From: Euryarchaeota archaeon UBA52
GTDB taxonomy: Archaea > Thermoplasmatota > Poseidoniia > Poseidoniales > Thalassarchaeaceae
Direction of reading: 5' to 3'
Assembly (NCBI GenBank): GCA_002505455.1
Contig: DAVB01000064.1
Location: forward strand, 1-49,805
DNA: 49,805 nucleotides
Part shown: one piece after another, positions 35,889 through 44,202 of the stretch
Position numbering within the stretch: position 1 is the stretch's first letter
Layout of the letters: each line of letters opens with the position of its first letter
Program-made: the position numbers and the translations under genes
Notes under the pieces: model-generated
Seen by the model: the letters and a program-made list of their open reading frames with translations, nothing else
Told to the model about the DNA's origin: nothing
Databases searched by the model: none

Positions 35889-36644
35889 ATGAGTGGGGGT
35901 TATGCGTGTCTATCGGTCGATGAAATTCGTTCATCGATTGAAGACAGAAAGACTCGTGTCATACTTGCAGCTGACCTCTTCACAGTCTCTGAAATATCGA
36001 ATATGCTCCACGAGGTGGGGGATCATATCTGTATGTTGAAGACCCATGTTGATGGGATACACGACTTTCATCTGGACAGGTGGATGAAAGAGGTGGTCGA
36101 GCCTGCAAAGGATATGGGTGTTCTATTGTTTGAGGATAGAAAGTTCGCTGACATAGGTTACGTGTCAAAAATCCAGATGCTCGGTCATCAAAGAATAGCC
36201 CAGTGGGCTGATGTGGTGACTGCGCATAGAATATCAGGGCCCGATATCGTAGATGGGATTCACGAAGCGTGGAGAGAGTGTGGTAGAAGGGGTTCAGTCG
36301 CTGTTTTGGCACAGATGTCTAGTTCGGGCAATCTTTTGGACAAGGAATACTGCAGAGCAGTCGTGGATTCTTGCCGTGAAATAGAGGGGGTTTGTGGTTT
36401 CATAGGGAACGGGAGCGATCCGAGCAACATCTCCGAATTGCGGAGTTTGGTGGGGAGAGATAAGATGATTCTAACGCCCGGCATTAATCTGAATTCGAGA
36501 GAGGCGCGAATGGGGCAGAGATACGGGCACCCCCGAGAGGCGATCGCCGCTGGTTCCGATGCGGTCATTGTCGGGTCTGGCATCATTCGAAACCGGGAGC
36601 CCCTGGCTGCTGCTATGAAATATGCTGAGGAGGCATCTGTATGA
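35889..36644 (+). CDS. pyrF: Orotidine 5'-phosphate decarboxylase
   Basis: Converts OMP to UMP. 251 residues from ATG 35889; the frame extends to TTG 35859, but the ATG fits the preceding TATA element better. The catalytic FEDRKFADIG (Lys85, Asp88) and substrate motifs LAADLF, KTHVDG, LAQMSSSGNL, LTPGINL and AIAAGSDAVIVGSGII are present. FEDRKFADIG together with the MSSxGNL pattern resembles the eukaryotic/UMP-synthase type of the enzyme more than the common short archaeal one. A small membrane-protein gene follows on the same strand after 32 bases. Confidence 0.95.
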   Translation: MSGGYACLSVDEIRSSIEDRKTRVILAADLFTVSEISNMLHEVGDHICMLKTHVDGIHDFHLDRWMKEVVEPAKDMGVLLFEDRKFADIGYVSKIQMLGHQRIAQWADVVTAHRISGPDIVDGIHEAWRECGRRGSVAVLAQMSSSGNLLDKEYCRAVVDSCREIEGVCGFIGNGSDPSNISELRSLVGRDKMILTPGINLNSREARMGQRYGHPREAIAAGSDAVIVGSGIIRNREPLAAAMKYAEEASV

Positions 36645-36676
36645 CGTCTTCGTTTTCTCGGCGGGAGTGATCTTGG

Positions 36677-36898
36677 ATGGGTTTTGGGCTTGCAGATGTA
36701 GCTGCTGTGGTTGTTCTCCTCCTGATCGTATTTCTCGTTCTAAGGGAGTTCGTGTTCAGGTGGCGTATTCGGTTGAGGGTCTTGATGGGAGATGGTGAGC
36801 TCCTGAATGATTCTCGGGTCAAGGTGATCGAGGTTATTCAAGCGCCAGAAGGCAGCATGGTAGTTGACGCGATAAGGATGGTCGCTGTAGAAGATTGA
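36677..36898 (+). CDS. Small single-helix membrane protein
   Basis: 73 residues. One strongly hydrophobic helix (about 5-25: LADVAAVVVLLLIVFLVLRE) is followed by a basic stretch (FRWRIRLRVL), which places the C-terminus in the cytoplasm, and a small predicted beta-rich end (VKVIEVIQAPEGSMVVDAIRMV). It is downstream of pyrF and convergent with the pseudo-receiver gene, leaving 3 bases between stops. Codon use is like its neighbours and the stop placement is tight, which supports a real gene. No family recognised. Confidence 0.65.
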   Translation: MGFGLADVAAVVVLLLIVFLVLREFVFRWRIRLRVLMGDGELLNDSRVKVIEVIQAPEGSMVVDAIRMVAVED

Positions 36899-36901
36899 TC
36901 T

Positions 36902-37501
36902 TCAGACGGGGATGTATCCAGCGTATATCGCACCAGCGACTGCCCCTCCGATAACGAATATCAAGAGTGCGAGTCTAACAATCCAACGACCTCTTCCCCT
37001 CGTTTTTTTTGCTGGTGGAGGAGAGATGGGTTCGACCGGCGCCGGGGGCGGCATGGCTTGTGGCTGTGATGATGGGGGTGGTGGCTCGGGTAATGGGGGT
37101 TGGTAATTTGCCAGCCCTGGAGCAGGTGGTATCACCCCCATTATTTTGGGCCACACGGTTTCGACTTCTGAAGCGATAATAGGGGTGATTAACGTGGTCA
37201 TCGCGCCGATTGAAATGGCTGTTTTATTTGCTATCTCAACCCTATTTTTAGGAGTGATTATGACTATTCTTCCTTGGTTGTCGGATGCCCTTATCTGCAG
37301 AGCGGTGTCATGTCCATCGTTCGGTGGTAGGTCTATTCCCAAGAAAACCACCCTCGGACGTATCGATTTGTATATTGTCACGGCGTCCTCGCTGCTTGAA
37401 GTGGATTCGGTAATCCATCCCCTTTGTTTCAAAATCATTTTCAAACGGCCCGTGGTTATCGGGTCTCTTAATGCAATCAATGCACATGGCGGTTCACTCA
37501 T
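36902..37501 (-). CDS. Membrane-anchored pseudo-receiver protein
   Basis: 199 residues: a CheY-like domain (1-125), a proline-rich linker (about 128-165, PPLPEPPPPSS and similar), a basic patch KKTRGRGR, and a C-terminal membrane helix (about 174-195). The fold is suggested by VVFLGIDLPPNDGHDTALQI and VIITPKNRVEI. At the phospho-acceptor position the Asp is replaced by Gly55, and the N-terminal acidic pair is missing (ALIALRD). Lys85 is kept. So it probably cannot be phosphorylated in the usual way. It overlaps ftsY by 4 bases, suggesting co-translation with the SRP receptor. Function unknown. Confidence 0.75.
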   Translation of the reverse strand: MSEPPCALIALRDPITTGRLKMILKQRGWITESTSSSEDAVTIYKSIRPRVVFLGIDLPPNDGHDTALQIRASDNQGRIVIITPKNRVEIANKTAISIGAMTTLITPIIASEVETVWPKIMGVIPPAPGLANYQPPLPEPPPPSSQPQAMPPPAPVEPISPPPAKKTRGRGRWIVRLALLIFVIGGAVAGAIYAGYIPV

Positions 37502-38751
37502 TGGGCATCAACTCCAAAGATCTTGAATACAGAGGGGTCGATATCCTCAGAAAGTAATTTTGTTAGGAAATGTACCGGTTCGAAGTCTATCAAGTCTTGA
37601 TACTCTTGGCCGGAACCGGCTAGAACGATCGGTCTGTTCGTAGCGTGTGCTATTGAAAGCGCCGCGCCACCTCTGGCATCCGTGTCCAACTTAGTTAAAA
37701 CAGCGCCATCAAAATGCAATACGGATTGAAATTTTCTAGCTTGTTCGACGGCATCGTTTCCTGCCAACGCGTCGCCGACAAACAAGACGATGTGCGGTGA
37801 TGCTACCCTGTGGACTTTCTTCAGCTCCTGCATCAGATTGGTTTTGTTCTGCATGCGGCCCGCTGTGTCGATTATGACCACGTCATCCCCTCTGGCTTTG
37901 GCGCTGTCTATTGCGTCTCTAGCCACCGCGGCGGAATCGCCGCCTCTCTGACTTTTGACACAACGTGCGCCGATTTGTTCGGCATGATCATTCAATTGGT
38001 CTATCGCACCGGCTCGAAATGTGTCCGCTGCTCCCAAGACGACGGAAAGACCTCGTTGGATCAGTCTGTAGGAAATCTTTGCTGCTGTGGTCGTTTTGCC
38101 AGTTCCATTGACGCCGACGAGCATTATGACTACCGGCGGTTCCTCGTCGAGCAGAGTTTCGATGGTCTGGTCGAAGTCCCAATATGAAACTCTCAACAAC
38201 GAATCCAACGCGGAAACAAGTGTCGCGTCCAAGAGGTGTCCTACGTCTCCTTTCTTGGGTAGGGGTGAGCCGATTAATTTCGATCTCATCTCCGAAAGTA
38301 CCGCATCGACAGCGATATGCCCCATGTCCGCTTCAAGCAAGGTGGTCTCAAGTTCTGACATTATTGCTTCAAAGGCAGGAGTTGCTGATATTCTTCTCCG
38401 AGATGGCTTGTTCACTATTTTGTCGAGGTCAATAGACAACCCCTGTGATGGCTTTGGAACCAATTTAGAGGGGTTAGTTTCGATAGAAGGCTTCACTGGT
38501 ACCTTGATTGTCTTCGAGTGTCGCTCTTTGAGGCGTCTAGCTCGCTTATCAGAAGGGGTTTCAATTGCCTCTAGGGATTCGTCGGATTCCCATTCGCTTT
38601 CACCGTCGTGATTGTCTTGGCTCTGTGGTTGACCGTATTCAGGTGGCTCATCGATAATTGGATGTTCTTGTTCTTCTTGTTCTTCTCCTGCCAGGGCATC
38701 AGGGTCCTCGATTCTGTTAGCGTTACGCCTGAACCTAGTTAGGAAGCCCAT
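37498..38751 (-). CDS. ftsY: Signal recognition particle receptor FtsY
   Basis: SRP-dependent targeting GTPase at the membrane. 417 residues. The N-terminal 120 residues are acidic and low-complexity (EEQEEQEHPIIDEPPEYGQ), as in the A-domain. The N domain (about 125-205) and G domain follow, with G1 GVNGTGKTTTAAK, the DTFRAGAIDQL motif, G3 DTAGRMQNKTNLM, G4 TKLD and the closing ALSIAHATNRPIVLAGSGQ. The Gly-rich G1 reads GVNGTGKTT where GxNGxGKTT is usual. It lies downstream of prefoldin alpha, the usual archaeal neighbourhood (L18a-pfdA-ftsY), and is coupled to the pseudo-receiver. Confidence 0.97.
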   Translation of the reverse strand: MGFLTRFRRNANRIEDPDALAGEEQEEQEHPIIDEPPEYGQPQSQDNHDGESEWESDESLEAIETPSDKRARRLKERHSKTIKVPVKPSIETNPSKLVPKPSQGLSIDLDKIVNKPSRRRISATPAFEAIMSELETTLLEADMGHIAVDAVLSEMRSKLIGSPLPKKGDVGHLLDATLVSALDSLLRVSYWDFDQTIETLLDEEPPVVIMLVGVNGTGKTTTAAKISYRLIQRGLSVVLGAADTFRAGAIDQLNDHAEQIGARCVKSQRGGDSAAVARDAIDSAKARGDDVVIIDTAGRMQNKTNLMQELKKVHRVASPHIVLFVGDALAGNDAVEQARKFQSVLHFDGAVLTKLDTDARGGAALSIAHATNRPIVLAGSGQEYQDLIDFEPVHFLTKLLSEDIDPSVFKIFGVDAQ

Positions 38752-38760
38752 GTTTTCGCC

Positions 38761-39273
38761 TCAGTCGTCGAGCGTCAGCTCTGTTCCTCTCTTGCGTCTC
38801 GGAGTTCGCTTTTTGGGTTGGCTCTGCGGTGGTTCTTGATCCGTTGATTCTTTCGGAGGTTTGGGGGTGGTGTCTGATTGATTGTCTTCGATTTGGTTGG
38901 TGAGTTCTACAATTGTGGAATCGATTACTCTCGATTCTTCGACCATGCTCTCGATCAGGTTTGTTAGTTCCGTGTTCCTCTGGTTTAACATCTGTATCGC
39001 CTTTTCGTGAGTTGTCTCGATCTGGACGCCCGATCCGATGTCTATTACGGGGAGCGCTGCCTCTTCGATAGTCACTGGAATCTGGACGCCGCTTCCAAGG
39101 GGGATCATTGTACGTTTGTTGGTCTGCATCGCAGTGGCTTCAAGCGTTCCTTGAGCTCTGGTTTGTTCATCGAGAAGTGCTGAAAGCCGTTCTAACTGGG
39201 CTCTCAGAGCCTCCTGTCTGGAGTGGTTGGCTTCGATGAGGCGGGTAATTCGCCTTGCTTCGTCTGGCTCCAT
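38761..39273 (-). CDS. pfdA: Prefoldin alpha subunit
   Basis: Chaperone that hands unfolded proteins to chaperonins. About 170 residues from ATG 39273 (MEPDEARRITRLIEAN). The frame continues to 39354, but that part lacks prefoldin character. Two coiled-coil helices flank the paired beta hairpins TMIPLGSGVQIPVTIEEAALPVI and IDIGSGVQIETTHEKAIQML, which are hallmarks of the alpha class. The C-terminal 50 residues are polar and basic (PKKRTPRRKRG) and extend beyond the normal 140-150 residues. A TATA-like TTTAGAATA on the minus strand near 39300 would give an almost leaderless mRNA. Followed by ftsY after 9 bases. Confidence 0.92.
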   Translation of the reverse strand: MEPDEARRITRLIEANHSRQEALRAQLERLSALLDEQTRAQGTLEATAMQTNKRTMIPLGSGVQIPVTIEEAALPVIDIGSGVQIETTHEKAIQMLNQRNTELTNLIESMVEESRVIDSTIVELTNQIEDNQSDTTPKPPKESTDQEPPQSQPKKRTPRRKRGTELTLDD

Positions 39274-39391
39274 GGGTGCGTGTTGCAGGGCATCTATTCT
39301 AAACGATGGGGTATTAGATGCAAAGATGGTTTGTTGTATGGTGGTTTGAAGCATCCGTGCGGATTAAATCAGGTTCCCTCGACGGTTGGCC

Positions 39392-39619
39392 ATGGTCAAG
39401 GCGTTTAGAGTGGTTGGGACATTTCGGAGCGGTGTGAAGAATCAGCCCTTTACGATGGACGTAGTGGCTGATGATAAGGATGGAGCGATGGAATACATCT
39501 ACTCCAACTTCGGTAGCCGACATGGTGTGAAAAGGAGATTCGTGGTGGTTTCGTCGATGAGTGAGATCGACCCTTCCGAATCAACAGACCCCCGTGTTAT
39601 TTCTGCTTTCAGAAAATAA
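39392..39619 (+). CDS. rpl18a: Ribosomal protein L18a / LX (eL20)
   Basis: Large-subunit ribosomal protein of archaea and eukaryotes. 75 residues from ATG 39392 (MVKAFRVVGTFRSG); an upstream in-frame TTG at 39386 is less likely. YIYSNFGSRHGVKRRFVVVSSM matches the conserved core EKVYSxxGSxHxVKR. In many archaea this gene is in one operon with pfdA and ftsY. Here it is divergent from pfdA, so the block has been split. ATTAAATC at 39363-39370 is a plausible TATA that would make the mRNA nearly leaderless. Confidence 0.9.
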   Translation: MVKAFRVVGTFRSGVKNQPFTMDVVADDKDGAMEYIYSNFGSRHGVKRRFVVVSSMSEIDPSESTDPRVISAFRK

Positions 39620-39675
39620 TGCCTTGTAGCCCATTCTGTCACAATGGTGATACGGGCGGGCTTTGAGGGGCGGGC

Positions 39676-40194
39676 ATGCTAAAGAAAGCGGTCATGCGCC
39701 AATATTGGCGGGTCCAGCAGAGTCAGACTCTGATTTCAATGACATTTTGGGTCACCACCTTGACCCTTCTAACTTGGCCTTATGTCAGTTGGAGGTTCGA
39801 CGGCGATTCTTCCACCCTTGGCATCTCATCGACTTATTGGGGTCTCTTTTCAATTGGTCTGTTTGTGATTTTCTGTGTTATGATGATCGGTTGGTTTTAC
39901 GATGTAATTTTCTCATTGTGGAGGGATCATATGACTGTGATACAGGAAAGAAATCCTTACTCTACTTACATGCTAAATGGGCCTATTGGTTCGATTTTAG
40001 CACAGACAAACGAGATACTGAAGAGGCTTGGTGAAGATGATGAGGAGATTGTAAAGCACACTCAATTTGTTGACAGGTGGTTGGCATGGAATTCGGAACA
40101 GGAGCTGTGGAAGAGGACTATGGACGGTTTCACCGATGTCATGGGTGATGAGGACCCGTCGTTACTTCATTTTTCTGAAAAGGGTGAGTCATGA
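39676..40194 (+). CDS. Membrane protein upstream of a glycosyltransferase
   Basis: Not recognised. 172 residues with two hydrophobic helices (about 19-38 and 54-78, separated by a short DGDSSTLG loop) and a cytoplasmic helical C-terminal half (about 85-172) rich in Glu and Lys. It overlaps the GT2 gene by 4 bases (ATGA), so the two are translationally coupled. It may anchor or assist the glycosyltransferase; that is context only. ATG 39676 follows a GGGGCGGGC stretch that could act as a weak ribosome-binding site. Confidence 0.75.
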   Translation: MLKKAVMRQYWRVQQSQTLISMTFWVTTLTLLTWPYVSWRFDGDSSTLGISSTYWGLFSIGLFVIFCVMMIGWFYDVIFSLWRDHMTVIQERNPYSTYMLNGPIGSILAQTNEILKRLGEDDEEIVKHTQFVDRWLAWNSEQELWKRTMDGFTDVMGDEDPSLLHFSEKGES

Positions 40195-40982
40195 AGATTG
40201 AAGCATCGGGCTCAGATTCTCTGAGTGTAGATGTGGTTATACCGACTTTTCGCCGGCCTGAAAGTTTGGATAGGTGCTTGAGGGCACTTGATAGCCAGAG
40301 TATATCGCCTGCTTCGATAGAGGTAATTGATGATTCGGAGGAAGATCGTGGGCCGGCTTTTTCCAGGAATATCGGATGGAAGAGGGGGTGTGCTTCCATA
40401 GTCGCCTTTACTGATGACGATTGCGTTCCGTCTTCCAATTGGATCGAGTCTATTTTGAAGGCGTTCGAGGATGATGGGGTTGATGTGATCGAGGGTTCCG
40501 TCACGACAGAAGATGGCGGTGTTCTTCTTTCAATGGATCCGCATCCGGGAGATCGTTGGAATCGTTTCAAAACTGCGAATATGGCATACAGAAGAGAGGT
40601 TTTGGAAGAGATTGGCGGTTTTGATGAGAGGTATTTCATACACAGAGAAGATACAGATATTGCATGGAGGGCGATTGCGTCGGGGTTTTCCATCTCCTGG
40701 GCACCGGGGTGTCTCGTGCACCATCCTGATCGGCCAGGCGTGCAGAGAATAATGCCAAGAAGTGAGATATTGCTATACAGGTGTGATAGTCGAAAATATG
40801 CTGAAGTTGCTGCTGGTATGATTTCTTTTGACGCTCTAAGAAATGGAAATTTGAAGGAAATGCGAAAATCGCTCAGAACGTATCAGGATGACTTCGTTGA
40901 TCCACTCACTGGAATGGAAAGTTTCTTTCTTTGGACAAGGGGTTTCTTGCTTGCTCTTTGGAGGAAGATTGGAGTTAGATAG
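40191..40982 (+). CDS. Family 2 glycosyltransferase
   Basis: Inverting sugar transferase with a GT-A fold. 263 residues. VDVVIPTFRRPESLDRCLRAL begins the nucleotide-binding fold. The metal-binding DDD is in AFTDDDCVPS (Asp75-77), and the acceptor-side GFDERYFIHREDTDIAWRA has the ED acid pair. No membrane segment until the weakly hydrophobic C-terminal SFFLWTRGFLLALW. It is coupled to the two-helix membrane protein and converges with a sulfotransferase gene 5 bases away. Sugar donor unknown; surface glycan or lipid-linked glycan assembly is likely. Confidence 0.92.
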   Translation: MKIEASGSDSLSVDVVIPTFRRPESLDRCLRALDSQSISPASIEVIDDSEEDRGPAFSRNIGWKRGCASIVAFTDDDCVPSSNWIESILKAFEDDGVDVIEGSVTTEDGGVLLSMDPHPGDRWNRFKTANMAYRREVLEEIGGFDERYFIHREDTDIAWRAIASGFSISWAPGCLVHHPDRPGVQRIMPRSEILLYRCDSRKYAEVAAGMISFDALRNGNLKEMRKSLRTYQDDFVDPLTGMESFFLWTRGFLLALWRKIGVR

Positions 40983-40987
40983 CTTTC

Positions 40988-41782
40988 TCAAGGCGCATTG
41001 AGGAAATCGTAGAATTGGATGTCGAATTTGTTCAATTTCTCAATGTGAGCTTCATTGGAGGGTTTGTGTTTGACTGCCCTGATATATTGTATGAGACGTC
41101 GGAATCGTAATTTTTTCAGCAGAAAGAGCATCGCCCACCTATCTCCGAATGTCGCGTGTTTAGTGTCGGATTCATTATGCCAGCCGAGTTCATCTAAAGC
41201 GTCCATCCCTGTTTCGGCAACTATGACCTTGTCGAAGAGTAGGATGTTTTCTTTCGCGGTTTGAAAATGGCGTTCTGTCACCGGGTCGGATGGATTATGA
41301 TTTCTGGAGAATATCCGCGTGTAGTATTCTGGTGACGTGTAAATCTCTTTGTCCATCAGATATTGTTCGTAATTTGTTGATTTTGACCACATCCAATAGT
41401 AATCAAAGTTAAAGTTCGAGATGAAACGATTGATGGGATTCCTGACACAAGTAACAAGACAGACGCGAGGATCCTTCGAGAGGGTGGAGAAGTCCGGCCC
41501 ACCCCATTCGGTTGCGACGAATGTCACACCCATCTCTTCACACGTGTCAATGAATTTGGTTAGTTCTTTCCCGGGCATCTCCCACAGCGGGATGGCCCCG
41601 TTGTCATCGCAGGGATTGCCATTTTCATTTATGGGGAAGGGTTTCTCGCCGTTCGCTAATGCTCGTCGTATAACGTACGTGCCTGCGGCCTTGTGCAAGT
41701 GCTGAAACCATACAAGGCGATATTTCCCCATGTTAACGGGTCCCGATAAACGAACTTCACCATTTCGTAGTTGAATGTTCAT
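40988..41782 (-). CDS. Sulfotransferase-family protein
   Basis: 264 residues. The PAPS 5'-phosphosulfate loop is FQHLHKAAGTYV (about 26-37), a variant of the HxPKTGGT-like motif, and the 3'-phosphate site is CLVTCVRNPINRFISNF (Arg113, Ser122). Residues between and after (RHFQTAKENILLFDKVIVAE) match carbohydrate sulfotransferases of the membrane-associated type, although no membrane helix is visible here. Met18 (MGKYRLVWFQHLHK) is an alternative start. It overlaps the upstream pyruvyltransferase by 4 bases. Likely adds sulfate to a surface glycan or glycolipid. Confidence 0.85.
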   Translation of the reverse strand: MNIQLRNGEVRLSGPVNMGKYRLVWFQHLHKAAGTYVIRRALANGEKPFPINENGNPCDDNGAIPLWEMPGKELTKFIDTCEEMGVTFVATEWGGPDFSTLSKDPRVCLVTCVRNPINRFISNFNFDYYWMWSKSTNYEQYLMDKEIYTSPEYYTRIFSRNHNPSDPVTERHFQTAKENILLFDKVIVAETGMDALDELGWHNESDTKHATFGDRWAMLFLLKKLRFRRLIQYIRAVKHKPSNEAHIEKLNKFDIQFYDFLNAP

Positions 41783-42825
41783 TGTTTCTCATTGGTTTTG
41801 ATGGATATTATGGAGTTCAGATGTTCTTCCATTTTGGTCAATCTATGCTGAAATATGTCATCATCGCTTAACATTCCCTTGGACTCGGATGCAGTTCTAA
41901 GTGTCCTCACTGCCACCTTCATGGCTTTCTTATCCATTCTTTTCCCAACCTTAGAGAAGGTTTTGGATCGTAGGCTTTTTTCTGCAAGAGCTCCGATTTT
42001 CCATATCGCCGCGGCTCTGAAATTTTGAATAGCGCCTGATCGATTCCTTTTCTTGAGGTATGCAATTGCCTTTTTGTGATTTTTTGGGATTTTCTCTGAT
42101 GCCCAAGAATACTTGTAAACAAGGTGCTGGATTTTTCCTCCTAGTGAACCCGGGCCGGTGAAGACGGGGTCGTATGGGACGTTCATCGAACTGGTCCAAT
42201 CCAGCCACTTGAAGTGATTGATGGTGCTAGAAGTGGTTACTGATATCCATTTGACTCTGAATGTGTCAGCAATGATGGCGGCATGCATGGCCCCTGAAAG
42301 TACTAATTTTGACTTCCTTATTGTTTCTATGACTTCTCTGGATTCGTTTCTTGGATCGATGTATTCGATGCCTGCAGCTTCGCAAATAGGTCCCCATTCA
42401 CAATTCTCAGCAGCCCTATGGTGAGGTATGAAAATTATGCCTTCTCTTTCATCTTCCGGAAGCGGTTGAAATTCAGACATAAGTGCGAGAAGTATTGCTG
42501 TATCGGTGCATCCTCTTTCCTCACTGAGTCCTAATGCAAGTGCCGTAAGAGGGCCTCTGACAGCGAGGAAGTTCCAGTGTTCGGAGGATGACAGATCAAG
42601 TGGGTATCGGTATCCTGCTCCTGAGCCGATGACGTGCCACGTCTTATCTGGGTCTCTATCTCTACCCAACAAAGAGCCGATTCCTAACAGGGTGTTTTCT
42701 GTCTCGCTCCAACCTCCTGGGCTCAATCTTTCCCAAAACCAGGAGTTCATATCATCCCCAAAATTACCTCCGAGGATTCTTCGATATTCAATATCCATTT
42801 TTCCAATCTCCTGATTCGTGGTCAC
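41779..42825 (-). CDS. Polysaccharide pyruvyltransferase-family protein
   Basis: 348 residues. The family's donor-site features appear in order: GGNFGDDMNSWFWERL near the N-terminus, GIGSLL, VIGSGAGY, LAVRGPLTALAL, FIPHHRAAE, and SGAMHAAIIADTFRVKWISV. It would transfer pyruvate from phosphoenolpyruvate to a sugar as a ketal, adding negative charge. The C-terminal 100 residues are basic and helical. First gene of a two-gene unit with the sulfotransferase. Together with the GT2 gene they form a small set for acidic glycan decoration. Confidence 0.88.
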   Translation of the reverse strand: MTTNQEIGKMDIEYRRILGGNFGDDMNSWFWERLSPGGWSETENTLLGIGSLLGRDRDPDKTWHVIGSGAGYRYPLDLSSSEHWNFLAVRGPLTALALGLSEERGCTDTAILLALMSEFQPLPEDEREGIIFIPHHRAAENCEWGPICEAAGIEYIDPRNESREVIETIRKSKLVLSGAMHAAIIADTFRVKWISVTTSSTINHFKWLDWTSSMNVPYDPVFTGPGSLGGKIQHLVYKYSWASEKIPKNHKKAIAYLKKRNRSGAIQNFRAAAIWKIGALAEKSLRSKTFSKVGKRMDKKAMKVAVRTLRTASESKGMLSDDDIFQHRLTKMEEHLNSIISIKTNEKQ

Positions 42826-42908
42826 TAGTGGGGGCGGGGGTAACTGAGTTGTGTAGTTTCTATCATTAAAGCAAAACTGCTCTTAATATGTCTGAGAAGG
42901 CTAATACA

Positions 42909-42927
42909 CACGGTCTTTCGAACCGTG
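42909..42927 (+). repeat. Hairpin upstream of the coiled-coil gene
   Basis: CACGGT (42909-42914) and ACCGTG (42922-42927) form a 6-bp stem with a 7-base loop, ending 14 bases before ATG 42942. TTAATATG at about 42882-42889 is a possible TATA, so the hairpin would lie in or near the 5' leader. GAGGGAAGG just before the ATG may be the ribosome-binding site. Confidence 0.35.
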
Positions 42928-42941
42928 ACTGAGGGAAGGCA

Positions 42942-43310
42942 ATGGAAGAGCGTAATGCAAGCGACCCGTCCGGTCATCGAAGACGGCTTCTAGAGTTAGA
43001 CAAAGACGCTCTTGCTGACGAAGTAATTCGCACTTGGGACACCCTGGCCGTTTCTGAAGCTGAGTTGGGTGAGTTGCGGGTAACGGTGGAGAGGCTGGAA
43101 GTTGAAATCGCCAAAATGAGGGGGCGTCGTGGTATATCTTCAACGAAGATAGAGATGGCGAATAGGATCGAGGAGTTAGAAAAAGAGATCTCAATCTTAT
43201 CTGTAGGCACAGGCGATGAGGAGTTGGCGCATCTAAGAGAGAGGGAGGAGGCTCTTCTAACAGCTCTATTAGACCTTGAAAGGGAGTTTACCGCTTCTCA
43301 GAATGTATGA
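42942..43310 (+). CDS. Small coiled-coil protein
   Basis: 122 residues, charged, no membrane segment. Heptad patterns run through nearly the whole length: about 25-62 (VIRTWDTLAVSEAELGELR) and 70-118 (KIEMANRIEELEKEISIL, then LREREEALLTALLDLEREF). A proline-containing N-terminus precedes. It resembles no family I can name. It is followed after 9 bases by a lipoprotein gene on the same strand. Confidence 0.7.
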   Translation: MEERNASDPSGHRRRLLELDKDALADEVIRTWDTLAVSEAELGELRVTVERLEVEIAKMRGRRGISSTKIEMANRIEELEKEISILSVGTGDEELAHLREREEALLTALLDLEREFTASQNV

Positions 43311-43319
43311 TTTTCTATT

Positions 43320-44105
43320 ATGGGCAGGGGTATTAGAATGGTTTCGTCACTCAGAGTTTTGCCTCTCCTCCTATTCATCGTGGGTTCCATCTTTAACGCC
43401 GGATGCATGGGGGTTGGGGAGGATGAAGTTACACTTTCTGTAGGGTATACTCGCTCGAACGGCACGGTCGTTGAGGAGTATGTTGATGGTGAGTTGATTT
43501 CCAAAACTGTGGTGACCATTGACTTTGACTTCACGAAGACCGAGGCGTCTACCCCGTTTGAATTCGGAATACGGGATATTGAAGGCCAGTTATCATATGA
43601 ACAGAATGGAAAGGTGATCTCGGTTGGTTTCTCGGAACACGGGATATGGGATCTCACGGCCTTTGCTCGAAGTGAGAATGGGGTGGAGGCTACAGAAGAG
43701 ATCGTGATAAGGATAGAGTTGCGAATTGAATGGGAAGAGGAGGGGACATACGATCCGAAGCCCCTGGTGATAGACTCGGTTTCCGAGTTCAGCGATGTGC
43801 CCGCTAGTTCGATACTAATACATTCAAAAGTTGAGAATCCGGTTCTTATAGAAAATATCGGCGGGGGTCGGGAAGTTGAGATATCTTGGGCTTTAATTGA
43901 CGAGATAGGGATCGTATGCCAAAGTCAGAAGGGATACGTGGATGAGGGCGAGGAGGTCTCGTGGAATACAGTTCACTTCGGTACCTACGAAGTTCACGAG
44001 CTCCATATCGAATATGAAGAGGGGCAAGATTACATCGATGTGTCTCAAACCGTGTATATCCAATATCCAGATACATACGAAACCGATCCCGCTTCCGTAA
44101 ATTAG
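43320..44105 (+). CDS. Predicted lipoprotein of unknown function
   Basis: 261 residues from ATG 43320; Met7 (MVSSLRVLPLLL) is an alternative. The hydrophobic signal LRVLPLLLFIVGSIFNAGC ends in a lipobox-like NAGC, so the mature protein would start at Cys29 and be lipid-anchored outside. The rest is beta-rich with Ig-like alternation and many acidic residues (YTRSNGTVVEEYVDGELI, ISWALIDEIGIVCQSQKGYVDEGEEVSW), and no enzymatic motif. Probably a surface protein. Convergent with the GGGP synthase gene; 97 bases between them show no gene or clear terminator. Confidence 0.75.
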   Translation: MGRGIRMVSSLRVLPLLLFIVGSIFNAGCMGVGEDEVTLSVGYTRSNGTVVEEYVDGELISKTVVTIDFDFTKTEASTPFEFGIRDIEGQLSYEQNGKVISVGFSEHGIWDLTAFARSENGVEATEEIVIRIELRIEWEEEGTYDPKPLVIDSVSEFSDVPASSILIHSKVENPVLIENIGGGREVEISWALIDEIGIVCQSQKGYVDEGEEVSWNTVHFGTYEVHELHIEYEEGQDYIDVSQTVYIQYPDTYETDPASVN

Positions 44106-44202
44106 GCCAGCGGGGGCATCGTCAATGATGTCGAATTTGGGCTGGTGATTGTGTATATTCTCATTGGATGAGGCCCTCAAGGGTGTTTAGAGTCGAGTGT
44201 TT

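Noticed and set aside
38087..38611. Open frame antisense to ftsY (174 codons)
   Set aside because: Overlaps the conserved GTPase motifs of ftsY and has no recognisable features.
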